Shown here: in pieces, positions 40,472-48,955 of the stretch
Numbering within the stretch: position 1 is the stretch's first letter
Layout: every line of letters begins with the position of its first letter
Source of the DNA: Acidobacteriota bacterium
GTDB taxonomy: Bacteria; Acidobacteriota; Blastocatellia; RBC074
Direction: 5' to 3'
Length of the DNA stretch: 64,000 nt
Assembly (NCBI GenBank): GCA_018269055.1
Contig: JAFDVI010000020.1
Coordinates: 514,742-578,741 of the forward strand
The notes under the pieces: generated by a model
Told to the model about the DNA's origin: nothing
Seen by the model: the letters and a program-made list of their open reading frames with translations, nothing else
The model's database searches: none
Program-made: the position numbers and the translations under genes

Positions 40472-41249
40472 AGTCGTTGCCATCATTCCCGCTCGTTACG
40501 CTTCAACCCGATTGCCAGGCAAACCGATTCTGGACATTGGCGGCAAACCGATGGTCGTTCGCGTAGCCGAACGCGCTCGACAGGTTGCGGCAATTAACAG
40601 AATCATCATCGCTACGGATGACCAGAGAATTTTTGACGCCGTCATGGCTACGGGCGAAGAAGCGATGATGACTTCGCCGGATCATCCGACCGGAACCGAC
40701 CGGCTGGCCGAAGTCGCCGCAAAGCTCGACGCCGACATTATCGTCAACGTGCAAGGCGACGAACCGTTGATCGAACCCGCGACAATTGAAGCGGCGCTGA
40801 CTCCACTGTTGGCTGATAACTCCATCGTCATGAGCACGACCAGCGAACCGATTGAATCTGCCGCCGATTTGCTCAATCCCAACGTCGTCAAAGTCGTCAC
40901 CGACCCGACGGGCTTTGCTCTGTATTTTTCGCGCAGCCCGATTCCCTTCCCGCGCGTGGCGGTTCAAGCACATGGCTCGATTGAAGCCGCGATTGCCGCC
41001 GAACCTGCGCTGCTCAACCGGTATGCCAAACACACTGGAATGTATGTGTATCGCCGGGAGTTTTTGCTGACTTACGCCAAGCTTCCTTCGACTCCGCTGG
41101 AACAATCGGAATTACTGGAGCAACTGCGGGCGCTGGAACACGGTTACCGCATCAAAGTCGTCAACGTCGCGCATCGTTCGATTGGCGTGGATACGCCGGA
41201 AGATTTAGAGCGCGTCAGGCAAATCGTTCGACAGGATTTACAAGATTGA
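40461..41249 (+). CDS. kdsB: 3-deoxy-manno-octulosonate cytidylyltransferase, 262 aa
   Basis: Activates KDO with CTP for lipopolysaccharide core synthesis in the cytoplasm. Motifs: VAIIPARYASTRLPGKPILD, IIIATDDQRIFDAV, DHPTGTDRLAEVA, VNVQGDEPLIEP and YFSRSPIPFPR, with HTGMYVYRREFLL near the C-terminus. The length is right. The start overlaps the HNH nuclease gene, an unusual partner. The last residues (QDLQD, from about 41232) are encoded by the left arm of repeat family A, so a mobile palindrome has rewritten the C-terminus. Presence of kdsB implies a Gram-negative envelope. Confidence 0.95.
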   Translation: MNLKVVAIIPARYASTRLPGKPILDIGGKPMVVRVAERARQVAAINRIIIATDDQRIFDAVMATGEEAMMTSPDHPTGTDRLAEVAAKLDADIIVNVQGDEPLIEPATIEAALTPLLADNSIVMSTTSEPIESAADLLNPNVVKVVTDPTGFALYFSRSPIPFPRVAVQAHGSIEAAIAAEPALLNRYAKHTGMYVYRREFLLTYAKLPSTPLEQSELLEQLRALEHGYRIKVVNVAHRSIGVDTPEDLERVRQIVRQDLQD

Positions 41250-41290
41250 TAGGATGAAAAAACAAACCCGTTAATCTTGTAAATCCTGTC
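41230..41290. repeat. Palindromic intergenic repeat, family A copy 2
   Basis: Perfect 18-bp arms, gacaggatttacaagatt (41230-41247) and its complement (41273-41290), around a 25-base loop. The left arm contains the kdsB stop codon (41247-41249 region) and the right arm abuts the stop of the convergent HAD gene (41290-41292). It is placed as a bidirectional terminator. Confidence 0.85.
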
Positions 41291-41991
41291 TATTCCCCAA
41301 ACAACCTCAGCAGTTCGCTTGGCGCATCCAGCAAATGATCCGGCTGCAAGGCTTCGAGTTCCGTTCTGGGAAAAGGCCCCCAGGCGGCGGCAACGGTCGT
41401 GATGTTGGCGGCGCGACCGGCGGCGATGTCGTGAATGCTGTCGCCGACGTACAGGGCGTCGTGCGCGGCAGCCCCAAATTTGTCCAAGGCCCTCAGCAAT
41501 GGTTCGGGATGCGGTTTGTGGTTTGTCACGTCGTCCGCAGAAATAATCACGTCAAACAATTCCGCCATGGCGAACAGATTCAAACCGCGTTCGACGCCCA
41601 ACCGGATTTTCGATGAAACAATGCCAAGCCTGTAATTCCGCATTCTCAACGCCTGCAAAGTTTCATCAATTCCATCAAATGGCTCAACGATCTGATCATG
41701 CCATTCGTTGTTGAATGTGCGGTAGGTTCGCAGCAATTCGTCCGCCATCGCTGTCAAATCGTCTACCTTGCAAATCCAGCCATTCGCTACGCATTGTTCG
41801 GTCAATTCTTTCATCGCCGAATGCAGCAGCGTGCCGAAGGTTTTGATGTAATCGGCATCCTCCATTTCAAAACCAAACATCTTCTTCCAGGTTGCCCGGA
41901 AGGATTTCAAAATCAGCGGGGTGGTATTGACCAGGGTGCCATCAAAATCGAACAGGATCACCTGCGGTGGATTTGTGCGTTGATTGCTCAA
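41290..41991 (-). CDS. HAD-family phosphatase (phosphoglycolate phosphatase/PpaX-like), about 233 aa
   Basis: Motif I is VILFDFDGTLVNTT (nucleophile Asp), motif II YRLGIVSSKIR with a Ser, motif III the Lys in NHKPHPEPLL, and motif IV LYVGDSIHDIAAGRAAN. The cap is a four-helix C1 type, as in PGP/PpaX enzymes. The start is uncertain: no ATG lies near; I use TTG 41991. A longer frame to 42072 begins MRASRPLELKR, which is only the translated complement of the palindromic repeat at 42032-42078 and should be discarded. Substrate not predictable. Confidence 0.85.
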   Translation of the reverse strand: MSNQRTNPPQVILFDFDGTLVNTTPLILKSFRATWKKMFGFEMEDADYIKTFGTLLHSAMKELTEQCVANGWICKVDDLTAMADELLRTYRTFNNEWHDQIVEPFDGIDETLQALRMRNYRLGIVSSKIRLGVERGLNLFAMAELFDVIISADDVTNHKPHPEPLLRALDKFGAAAHDALYVGDSIHDIAAGRAANITTVAAAWGPFPRTELEALQPDHLLDAPSELLRLFGE

Positions 41992-42031
41992 GTTGTTAGA
42001 CTCGCTTTCTGTTTCGATCAAATTCAATAAG

Positions 42032-42078
42032 GAAGCTGCGCGCTTCAATTCCAGCGGGCGAGACGCCCGCACTCCCAG
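42032..42078. repeat. Palindromic repeat, family B copy 1, directly upstream of the deformylase-like gene
   Basis: Two hairpins: gaagc/gcttc (42032-42046) and gcgggcg/cgcccgc (42054-42070), then actcccagg. A matching element is at 53231-53279. The 3' part (CCCAGGAGAG) supplies the Shine-Dalgarno of the gene at 42090. Confidence 0.75.
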
Positions 42079-42089
42079 GAGAGTACCAC

Positions 42090-42605
42090 ATGCCCGTGAG
42101 AGAAATTCTGCTGCTTGGCGATCCCAGGCTTTGGCAACCCTCCGAAGTCGTCGCCGATATTCGCGCTACCGAAACCAGAGAGATCATTTCCGATCTTGCC
42201 GCAACGCTTGCAAACTTTCGCGCCGGGCACGGTTTTGGCCGCGCCATTGCCGCGCCACAAATCGGCGCACATCGCCGGATTCTGTTTGTGAACATGAACG
42301 ACGGCAGTTTTGGCCCGACTCCCCTGATTAACCCGCAAATCGTTACGGCGAGTTTTGAACAGATGGAATTGTGGGATGATTGCTTTTCGTTTCCCGAACT
42401 GATGGTTCGCGTGAGGCGACACCTGGAAATTGACGTAGCATATTTGGACGAAAGCGGTCAGCGACAGAACATCACAGCGCGCGGAGATTTATCGGAATTA
42501 TTGCAGCACGAGATTGATCATCTGGATGGCATTCTGGCGACTGACCGAGCGATTGATGCACGCAGCTTTGCGCTCCGCAGCGAAGTGATGAAGTCCCGTC
42601 TGTGA
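42090..42605 (+). CDS. Peptide deformylase-like metalloprotein, 171 aa, atypical motifs
   Basis: Peptide deformylases remove the formyl group from nascent proteins. All three family motifs are present but two are degenerate: motif 1 is GFGRAIAAPQ (48-57) instead of GxGLAAPQ, motif 2 is WDDCFSFP with C98 in place of EGCLS, and motif 3 is the intact HEIDHLDG (140-147). The metal ligands Cys98, His140 and His144 and the catalytic Glu141 are thus kept. It is likely active on some formyl or acyl peptide but may be a paralogue rather than the main Def. Single gene just after a palindromic repeat. Confidence 0.8.
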   Translation: MPVREILLLGDPRLWQPSEVVADIRATETREIISDLAATLANFRAGHGFGRAIAAPQIGAHRRILFVNMNDGSFGPTPLINPQIVTASFEQMELWDDCFSFPELMVRVRRHLEIDVAYLDESGQRQNITARGDLSELLQHEIDHLDGILATDRAIDARSFALRSEVMKSRL

Positions 42606-42685
42606 ATTCCGCACTTTTTGCGTGATTCGCGGTTGGTTCGGTATAGTGAAGCATCATCAAACCATCATAGGAGACAACTTAACAA

Positions 42686-44410
42686 ATGAATTCGTTGGAA
42701 GCGGAAACCGGCGGCGTGCCGGTGGAATCAACAGGAGAACCCACAACCAAGTCGAACTTTCTGCGCGACGCCATCATTCAAGACATCGCTTCCGGTAAAC
42801 ACGGCGGTCGAGTCCAAACACGCTTTCCCCCCGAACCGAACGGGTATCTACACATTGGCCACGCCAAAGCGATCTGCCTGGATTTCGGGTTGGCGGATGA
42901 ATTCGGCGGCAAAACCAATTTGCGGTTCGACGATACCAATCCCACCAAAGAAGAAACCGAATATGTCGAAGCCATTATGGAAGACGTGCAATGGTTGGGC
43001 TTCCACTGGGATGGGTTGTTTTACGCTTCCGACTATTTCCAGCAGCTTTATGATTGGGCGGTACAGTTAATCAAAGCGGGCAAGGCCTACGTTTGCGACC
43101 TGACGGCGGATCAAATCCGCGAATATCGCGGCACGTTGACGGAACCCGGCAAGGAAAGTCCGTATCGGAATCGCTCGGTCGAAGAAAACCTTGACCTGTT
43201 TGAGCGGATGAAGAACGGCGAATTCCCCGACGGTTCGCGTACGTTGCGCGCGAAAATTGATATGAGTTCGCCGAACGTCAACTTCCGCGATCCGGTGATG
43301 TATCGCATCCTGCACCAGCATCACCACCGTACGGGCGATGATTGGTGCATCTATCCGATGTACGATTATGCGCACGGGCAGTCGGATTCAATCGAGCAAG
43401 TCACGCATTCCATCTGCACGCTGGAATTCGACAACAACCGCCCGCTGTACAACTGGTTCATTGAACAGTTGGGCATTTTCCCTTCCCAGCAGTTTGAATT
43501 CGACCGGCTGAGTCTGACCTACACCATCATGAGCAAGCGCAAACTGCTCAGGCTCGTGCAGGAAAATCTGGTCAACGGTTGGGATGATCCGCGCATGCCT
43601 ACGCTGTCGGGAATGCGCCGCAGAGGCTACACGCCCGAAGCGATTCGGAATTTCTGCGCCAGTCTGGGCGTTTCCAAAACCAACGGCATCACGCAGCTTC
43701 AGCAGTTGGAGTATTACGTCCGCGAAGATTTGAACAAACACGCGTTGCGCGTGATGGCTGTGCTGAAACCGCTGAAAGTCGTGTTGACGAATTATCCTGA
43801 CGACTTGGTTGAAGAGATGGACGCCGTCAACAACCCCGAAGACGCATCGGCGGGCACGCGCAAGATTCCGTTTTCCAAAGTGCTGTACATCGAACAGGAC
43901 GATTTCCGCGAAGTGCCGCCGCCAAAATACTACCGCCTCTCGCCGGGCAAAGAAGTTCGGCTGCGATATGGATACATCATCAAGTGTGAAAGCGTGGTCA
44001 AAGACGCCGACGGCAATGTCGTCGAAGTGCATTGCATCTATGACCCGGATTCGCGCAGCGGCGGCCCGACCAGCAATCGCAAAGTCAAAGCGACGATTCA
44101 TTGGGTTTCTGCCGCACACGCTGTTGACGCCGAAGTCCGCAACTACGACACGCTGTTTTCCAAGGAAAACCCCGACGACGTGGAAGAAGGTCAGGATTTC
44201 ACCGCCAACCTGAATCCGAACTCGTTGGATGCACTGACCGGTTGCAAAGTCGAACCGGGGTTGAAAGACGCCGCCCCAGGTTCGCGCTATCAGTTCGAAC
44301 GACTGGGTTACTTTTGCGTAGACCCGGATTCCGCTCCCGGCACGCCCGTGTTTAACAAAACCATTGGCTTGAAAGACACCTGGGCCAAGATCGAACAGCG
44401 CGGGAAGTAG
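42686..44410 (+). CDS. glnS: Glutaminyl-tRNA synthetase, 574 aa
   Basis: A class I synthetase charging tRNA-Gln. The HIGH motif is in [20 protein letters not shown], the KMSKS equivalent is [12 protein letters not shown], and GlnRS-specific blocks include [39 protein letters not shown] and the C-terminal beta-barrel region [20 protein letters not shown]. Length matches bacterial GlnRS of the eukaryotic lineage. GGAG lies 11 bases before the ATG. With gltX at 51738 this shows direct glutaminylation alongside GluRS. Confidence 0.97.
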   Translation: MNSLEAETGGVPVESTGEPTTKSNFLRDAIIQDIASGKHGGRVQTRFPPEPNGYLHIGHAKAICLDFGLADEFGGKTNLRFDDTNPTKEETEYVEAIMEDVQWLGFHWDGLFYASDYFQQLYDWAVQLIKAGKAYVCDLTADQIREYRGTLTEPGKESPYRNRSVEENLDLFERMKNGEFPDGSRTLRAKIDMSSPNVNFRDPVMYRILHQHHHRTGDDWCIYPMYDYAHGQSDSIEQVTHSICTLEFDNNRPLYNWFIEQLGIFPSQQFEFDRLSLTYTIMSKRKLLRLVQENLVNGWDDPRMPTLSGMRRRGYTPEAIRNFCASLGVSKTNGITQLQQLEYYVREDLNKHALRVMAVLKPLKVVLTNYPDDLVEEMDAVNNPEDASAGTRKIPFSKVLYIEQDDFREVPPPKYYRLSPGKEVRLRYGYIIKCESVVKDADGNVVEVHCIYDPDSRSGGPTSNRKVKATIHWVSAAHAVDAEVRNYDTLFSKENPDDVEEGQDFTANLNPNSLDALTGCKVEPGLKDAAPGSRYQFERLGYFCVDPDSAPGTPVFNKTIGLKDTWAKIEQRGK

Positions 44411-44644
44411 CAACCGCAAACTCCGCAACCGCCACAGATATGTTTTGCTGGCGGTTGTCGCCTGTACGATTGCAGATGTGTTGCGGTGGCTCGTTGATTT
44501 TTATTCCATCATTGGCTACGATTTTTTCATCCTCCTAAACAACCTAAGCTGTTTTGGCCTGAGCCGACTGCTCAGATCGTTTTATTGCTATCCCTCACCA
44601 GATCCGTTCATTTGGATTTCCCCCAATAACGTAGAAGGAGAAAC

Positions 44645-45601
44645 ATGAATATCTGTGAGATGAAGAAATGGCGACTATTTACGTTGGCTAGCTGTTTGAC
44701 CTTTCTATTTGCGGTGGTACCGCAAGTTTTTGGGCAAGCCACAAAAGATCAACCGAACAAACCTCGGAACTTGAGCCTGCAATCCGTTCCCAATGGAGCA
44801 AAAATGAAATTCAAGGGCGTCGTCGTTTCGCGCGATGCGGATACGTTCACGCTCCGCGACAGGAACCGTGCGGATTACCAGGTTCTGTTGACCGACAGCA
44901 CAAGCATTAAAGCCAATGGGGGCTTTCTTCGCTTCGGCAAAAAATATCCCGCGACGGATATTTTGCGCGGGCTGATTATTGAAGTCGAAGGACGCGGCGA
45001 CCGGCAAGGACAGCTTGTGGCCGAAAAGATTCGATTCAGCGAATCCGATATGCGCGCCGCCATCACCACCGATACACGCGTCAATCCTGTGGAAGCAAAC
45101 CAGGAACGTTTGTCAGGGCAGATGGATGAGTTGTATACGGTCGCGGAAGAAGCCAGAAAGGAAGTCGCCGCCACGAATGAGCGCATTTCGGCTCTGGACG
45201 ATTACGACGTGCAGGAAACGGCGACGGTAACTTTCCGTGTGAACAGCGCAGTGCTTTCGCCGGAAGCCAAGCGGCAACTCGACACATTTGCGGAAAAGGC
45301 CAACACTGCAAAAGCCTTCATGATCGAAGTTGGCGGCCACACGGATTCAACGGGCAGCGAAGCAAAGAATTTCCAGCTCAGCCGGGCGCGCGCCGATGCC
45401 GTGATTCAATACCTGGCGGTGACGCATAAAATTCCGGTTCGCCGGTTTGTCAGCCCGATGGGTTACGGCAAAACCGAAGCCGTCGCGGATAACAAAACGG
45501 CGGCAGGTCGAGCCCAAAACCGCCGCGTGGAAGTCAAAATGCTTTCCAATCGCGGGATGAACCAGCAACGTGCGTCGGCCAACTCAACGGTCAAACAATA
45601 G
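44645..45601 (+). CDS. OmpA-family outer-membrane/peptidoglycan-binding protein with DUF5666-like domain, 318 aa
   Basis: AAGGAG precedes the ATG. A signal peptide (about 1-30, VFGQ) leads to a DUF5666-like beta domain (about 55-132: MKFKGVVVSRDADTFTLRDR ... IIEVEGRG), a short coiled coil (about 148-185) and an OmpA_C domain (about 195-305): TVTFRVNSAVLSPEAKRQLD, VGGHTDSTGSEAKNFQLSRA and GRAQNRRVEVKM. The OmpA domain binds diaminopimelate in the wall through the conserved Asp/Arg pair, both present (HTDS, NRRVE). It probably links the wall to an outer-membrane or periplasmic partner. A terminator follows at 45634. Confidence 0.9.
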   Translation: MNICEMKKWRLFTLASCLTFLFAVVPQVFGQATKDQPNKPRNLSLQSVPNGAKMKFKGVVVSRDADTFTLRDRNRADYQVLLTDSTSIKANGGFLRFGKKYPATDILRGLIIEVEGRGDRQGQLVAEKIRFSESDMRAAITTDTRVNPVEANQERLSGQMDELYTVAEEARKEVAATNERISALDDYDVQETATVTFRVNSAVLSPEAKRQLDTFAEKANTAKAFMIEVGGHTDSTGSEAKNFQLSRARADAVIQYLAVTHKIPVRRFVSPMGYGKTEAVADNKTAAGRAQNRRVEVKMLSNRGMNQQRASANSTVKQ

Positions 45602-45633
45602 GTGATTGTAAATTGCGAAACTGGAGTCATGCA

Positions 45634-45661
45634 GAAAGGGCTGGCCTATGCCAGCCCTTTC
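45634..45661. terminator. Bidirectional terminator hairpin between convergent genes
   Basis: Perfect 12-bp stem gaaagggctggc (45634-45645) / gccagccctttc (45650-45661) with loop ctat, followed by an A/T-rich stretch. It lies between the stop of the OmpA gene (45601) and the stop of the convergent DoxX gene (45696). Confidence 0.8.
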
Positions 45662-45695
45662 AAATTAAAGTGCCTCCTTGCCATCGGGTTCAGGA

Positions 45696-46484
45696 TCAAC
45701 TCTTCAGCGGAAGAAGCGCACGCAAACGTGGATCCCGCAGGTAAAGCCCTCCCCAAGCCAGAACGCCCAATAAAAATTGAAGGATAAACGGTTCGCCAAT
45801 CCGCAGATGGGTGGTGATCGCGCCACCCATATAAGCCGCCACCAGAATCGCGCCCAAAACGGCTGTGCGCGGAATCAGGTAAATAATTGTGCAAGTGATT
45901 TCCAGGATTCCGATGCCAAGAGCGGTGCTTATCGGATATCCGAGATGGGCAAATCCTTCCACGAGCGCAGGCGGCTTCACCAATTTCAGGACACCGCTGA
46001 ATAGCAGCATCAGCACCGGCAGAGCGCCGAGGATGTATCCGGCCCAACGCATCTTGTTGGATGCTTCGAAGGCAATTTGAGAATTGAAGGGAATCAGCGC
46101 GCGCAACCGTGTGTCGCGCAAATAAAGCCCTCCCCACAACAGGATGCCCAAATACACCGGAACCAGGATGTGGCTGAACAACGGGTGACCCAGGCGAACG
46201 TGGGTTGCGACTGCGCCGCCCAAATAACCGGTCAGCAGGATCGCACCCAATACAGAAGTGCGGGGAATCGCATAAAGAATCGTGCAGAGGGTCAGGACAA
46301 CGCCTAAACCGACGATCACGCTTTCGGGATAGCCAAGTTCAACGGTGGCATCCACGACAAATTTCGGCTTCGCCAATTTCATGACGCCATCCATTAACAG
46401 GAAGAGCGTTGGCAAAATACTGGCAATCCATCCAATCCAAAGTTGATTTTTTGAAACAGAGGCGTTGTCTTCACTCAAGGGCAT
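45696..46484 (-). CDS. Tandem DoxX-like membrane protein, 262 aa
   Basis: AAGGAG precedes the ATG. The protein is two DoxX_2-type units in a row: unit 1 (about 12-128) with LFLLMDGVMKLAKPKFVVDA, LGYPESVIVGLGVVLTLCTI, LYAIPRTSVLGAILLTGYLGG and LGGAVATHVRLGHPLFSHIL, and unit 2 (about 142-256) with LLLFSGVLKLVKPPALVEGF, LGYPISTALGIGILEITCTI, IYLIPRTAVLGAILVAAYMGG and GAITTHLRIGEPFILQFLLG. Each unit has four helices, so the protein has eight. DoxX homologues are usually one unit; this is a fused duplication. Role unknown, perhaps in redox or solute handling. Confidence 0.88.
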   Translation of the reverse strand: MPLSEDNASVSKNQLWIGWIASILPTLFLLMDGVMKLAKPKFVVDATVELGYPESVIVGLGVVLTLCTILYAIPRTSVLGAILLTGYLGGAVATHVRLGHPLFSHILVPVYLGILLWGGLYLRDTRLRALIPFNSQIAFEASNKMRWAGYILGALPVLMLLFSGVLKLVKPPALVEGFAHLGYPISTALGIGILEITCTIIYLIPRTAVLGAILVAAYMGGAITTHLRIGEPFILQFLLGVLAWGGLYLRDPRLRALLPLKS

Positions 46485-46561
46485 AATTTTTCTCCTTCTC
46501 CTTACCTGCTGGCCAAACAGCCAGCAGATCTGGAAAACCGTCTTCTGTCGAATTGATGTTC

Positions 46562-46831
46562 TTACGCAGAAAATCGTTGAGCGGCGCGCAAACGCGCTTT
46601 GGCAGCTTCTTCCTCGCGGTTTCTCGGCGGTGCATTCGTTTGCAGCGAATTCAACAGCTTACTTGAAATGGCCGCGACCTCTTCGACGGCTGCCAGAAAA
46701 GCGGCTTCATTGGCTTTCGACGGTTTGTTGAACCCGCTCACCTTGCGAACGAATTGCAGTGAAGCCGCGCGGACTTCTTCATCCGTCACAGGCGGATCGA
46801 AGTTGAAAAGATTCTTGATGTTTCTGCACAT
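46562..46831 (-). CDS. DUF2277 protein, 89 aa
   Basis: It begins MCRNIKNLFNFDPPVTDEEV and continues RAASLQFVRKVSGFNKPSKA, NEAAFLAAVEEVAAI, the hallmark of DUF2277. The Cys at position 2 and the basic start are conserved in the family. The small cytoplasmic helical protein is common in Actinobacteria, Proteobacteria and Acidobacteriota, and its function is unknown; it is often near VOC and stress genes as here. A basic tail RLRAAQRFSA ends it. Confidence 0.92.
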   Translation of the reverse strand: MCRNIKNLFNFDPPVTDEEVRAASLQFVRKVSGFNKPSKANEAAFLAAVEEVAAISSKLLNSLQTNAPPRNREEEAAKARLRAAQRFSA

Positions 46832-46926
46832 AAACGGTTTATCAAAAAATGGTAGGCAGTTTTTTCAACACGCCAACGCTTTGCGGGAGCGGGACTTGGG
46901 AACAGGAAGTGTTAGACAATTGTCCA

Positions 46927-47337
46927 CTATGCTTCCTTTTCGCAATTGATTATCCACGGAATGCCGAATTGATCCACTACCATCCCGAACCGATACGCCC
47001 AGAACGTTTGCTCGAATGGCATCTTCACGATTCCGTTTTCCGATAACTCGCGGAAAACGCGCTCGGCTTCTGCCGGAGCTCCAATTTCGAGCTGCACATA
47101 AAAGCCCTGTGTCGGTTGAAAGTATTCGGGAGGACTGTCCGAAGCCATAATGACGCGGTCGCCGATTTCCAATCGCGCGTGCATGATCTTGTCGTGCCAA
47201 TCCGCCGGAATGTGCTCCGCCGAAGGCGCTGCGCCGTGAGTGAGCATCATCGTAATTTTGCCGCCCAGGCAGCGTTCGTAGTATTTGAACGCCGCCTCGC
47301 AGTTGCCGCTGAACATCAAGTAATTGTTGATCTGCAT
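46927..47337 (-). CDS. VOC-family (PhnB-like glyoxalase fold) protein, 136 aa
   Basis: It opens MQINNYLMFSGNCEAAFKYY with ERCLGGKITMML, then HARLEIGDRVIMASDSPPEY and a closing FGMVVDQFGIPWIINCEKEA. This is the PhnB/DUF1428-like vicinal-oxygen-chelate layout with two beta-alpha-beta-beta-beta modules. PhnB-type members lack some metal ligands; the substrate cannot be named. It begins a run of small metabolic genes on the minus strand and its stop is followed by the DUF2277 region. Confidence 0.9.
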   Translation of the reverse strand: MQINNYLMFSGNCEAAFKYYERCLGGKITMMLTHGAAPSAEHIPADWHDKIMHARLEIGDRVIMASDSPPEYFQPTQGFYVQLEIGAPAEAERVFRELSENGIVKMPFEQTFWAYRFGMVVDQFGIPWIINCEKEA

Positions 47338-47358
47338 TTTGCTTCTCCTGTTGAAAAC

Positions 47359-47949
47359 TCAGGCGATTTCAGCCGGTCGGTATCGGGACATGATCACGCC
47401 TGTGGTTGTCGTTTTGGTGTCAATCAACTGAAATTTGGTGAACGGGCTTCCTTCTACAAACAGCCGCCGCCCCGTTCCCAACACCAACGGATGAACTGAC
47501 AATGAGTATTCATCCACCAGGTTGTGCCGCATCAACGATTGCACCAATGCGCCGCATCCCAACACCAACAAATCCTGGCTGGATTGCTGTTTGAGCGCGG
47601 CCACTGTCTCCCCTGCGTCGCCTTTTAACAGCGTGGAATTCTCCCACGGCAGCGGTTCGGTCAACGTCGTTGATGCTACGTACTTTTGCGCGGCGTTGAG
47701 AAATCCTGTAAATGGATTGTCCGTCCGATTGGGCCAGACGGAATAAAAGTCTTCGTACGTGCGCCGCCCAAACAACAACGCAGGCATTTTGCTCATGCCT
47801 TCCGCCGCAGCTTTGCCCATTTCCGGATCGAAGTACGGCGTCGCCCAACCGCCATACGGGAAATCGCCACGCGTGTCTTCGTCAGCACGTCCGGGCGCCT
47901 GCATCACGCCATCGAGCGTCAAATTGATATTCACAACGAGTTTGCTCAT
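47359..47949 (-). CDS. Dihydrofolate reductase family (RibD C-terminal-like) protein, 196 aa
   Basis: The start is ATG 47947-47949 (MSKLVVNINLTLDGVMQAPG), with AAGGAG upstream; the frame extended to 48243 is an artefact. Family marks: DFPYGGWATPYFDPEMGK, ALLFGRRTYEDFYSVWPN, KYVASTTLTEPLPWENSTLL, DLLVLGCGALVQSLMRHNLV and DEYSLSVHPLVLGTGRRLF. These are NADPH-binding proteins related to RibD and YyaP/YwjB. The start overlaps the stop of the membrane gene at 47946 (ATGA), so the two are coupled. Actual substrate unknown. Confidence 0.9.
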   Translation of the reverse strand: MSKLVVNINLTLDGVMQAPGRADEDTRGDFPYGGWATPYFDPEMGKAAAEGMSKMPALLFGRRTYEDFYSVWPNRTDNPFTGFLNAAQKYVASTTLTEPLPWENSTLLKGDAGETVAALKQQSSQDLLVLGCGALVQSLMRHNLVDEYSLSVHPLVLGTGRRLFVEGSPFTKFQLIDTKTTTTGVIMSRYRPAEIA

Positions 47950-48386
47950 TGAAGTTTCTCCTTTGCGCTCCATCGCAGATAGAGCATTCCGCCCAACCAC
48001 GCGCAAGGCAGCGCTGTCACCGTCAGCGCCACGGGATACCAGATTGGGCCCAGTTTCATGTTGATTGCCGCGATTGCGCCAAGCAGGCTCAGGAAAAATC
48101 CGATCCCTGCGCCAATCCAGACGTGACGCATCGGCGAATACGGCGCGAATTTCGCTGTAATGTAACTGCCCAATACGCCGTACACACAGCGATAGGCGAG
48201 CGCCAGCAAGTTGTCGCTGGTTTCTTCCATCGGCACGCCCCAAGGCGGATATACATTCAGCACGTGCATCAGTTGATCCGTGCCGAGCGAAAGCACGACC
48301 ACCGCAAGAAAGCCTAAAAATACGGCCAGGACGCTGCGTCCCAATTGGCGCTGCGGAGTTTTCGCATCCATCGTTTGAGCCGTCAT
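47946..48386 (-). CDS. Small membrane protein, 146 aa
   Basis: Four hydrophobic helices are visible: about 18-38 (SVLAVFLGFLAVVVLSLGTD), about 62-78 (LLALAYRCVYGVLGSYI), about 88-108 (VWIGAGIGFFLSLLGAIAA) and about 117-138 (WYPVALTVTALPCAWLGGML). This fits small inner-membrane proteins that accompany DHFR-family and VOC genes in soil bacteria; no family name is secure. The stop and the following start overlap (ATGA). The ATG follows AAGGAGG. Confidence 0.78.
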   Translation of the reverse strand: MTAQTMDAKTPQRQLGRSVLAVFLGFLAVVVLSLGTDQLMHVLNVYPPWGVPMEETSDNLLALAYRCVYGVLGSYITAKFAPYSPMRHVWIGAGIGFFLSLLGAIAAINMKLGPIWYPVALTVTALPCAWLGGMLYLRWSAKEKLQ

Positions 48387-48398
48387 TGCATATCCTCC

Positions 48399-48854
48399 TT
48401 AATCTTGTTCGTACGCTTGTCGCAACTTTTGAATATCTATTTTGGTCATTTGCAGCATGGCCTGCATCACTCTGCCCGCTTTGACGGGGTCTTTATCTCC
48501 CATCAATTCGCCCAGAACCGCTGGAATGATTTGCCAGGACAATCCGTATTTGTCTTTCAGCCAACCGCACATGGATTCTTCGCCGCCCGCGGAAAGTTTT
48601 TCCCACAGATCGTCCACCTCTTCCTGCGTTTCGCAATTGACGAACAGCGAAATGGCTTCGGTAAATTTGAATCTTGGGCCGCCATTCAGGGCGTAAAACG
48701 TTTGCCCTTCCAGTTGAAAGGTGGCGGTCAGCACCTTGCCATCCGGCCCCGGCGTCTTGCTCAGGACTTTCGAGTTTTTGAAGATCGAAACGTAAAAGTT
48801 AATGGCTTCTTCGGCGTTGTTGTCGAACCACAGAAAAGGAATGATTTTTTGCAT
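48399..48854 (-). CDS. VOC-family protein (PhnB/3-demethylubiquinone methyltransferase-like), 151 aa
   Basis: It opens [21 protein letters not shown], with [80 protein letters not shown] and [20 protein letters not shown]. This is the well-known PhnB-like subgroup, often annotated as 3-demethylubiquinone-9 3-methyltransferase though it is not a methyltransferase. It lies 12 bases upstream of the membrane gene at 48386, so it starts a four-gene group on the minus strand (48854 to 46927). Substrate unknown. Confidence 0.92.
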   Translation of the reverse strand: MQKIIPFLWFDNNAEEAINFYVSIFKNSKVLSKTPGPDGKVLTATFQLEGQTFYALNGGPRFKFTEAISLFVNCETQEEVDDLWEKLSAGGEESMCGWLKDKYGLSWQIIPAVLGELMGDKDPVKAGRVMQAMLQMTKIDIQKLRQAYEQD

Positions 48855-48870
48855 ACTGTCTCCATTGAAA

Positions 48871-48951
48871 AGTAGCGCAACCAGCCATGGTTGCGGAGTT
48901 CTCTGAAAGTTGAGTTCAGAACGCAGTGCAACCTTGGCAGGTTGCGCTACT
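48871..48951. repeat. Three-hairpin palindromic element (cloverleaf-like)
   Basis: Outer arms agtagcgcaacc (48871-48882) and ggttgcgctact (48940-48951) are perfect. Inside are hairpins gcaacc/ggttgc at 48877-48894 and 48928-48945, and a central arm gttct.../...agaac near 48898-48922. It sits in the gap between a DGPF gene and the VOC gene. No encoded peptide is evident. Confidence 0.7.
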
Positions 48952-48955
48952 CCCG

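Noticed and set aside
43388..44428. Long minus-strand ORF (346 codons) opposite glnS
   Set aside because: glnS is unambiguous on the plus strand; this is a shadow frame.
47950..48243. 98-residue N-terminal extension of the RibD-like protein
   Set aside because: It lies over the membrane gene in another frame and a proper ATG with AAGGAG is at 47949.
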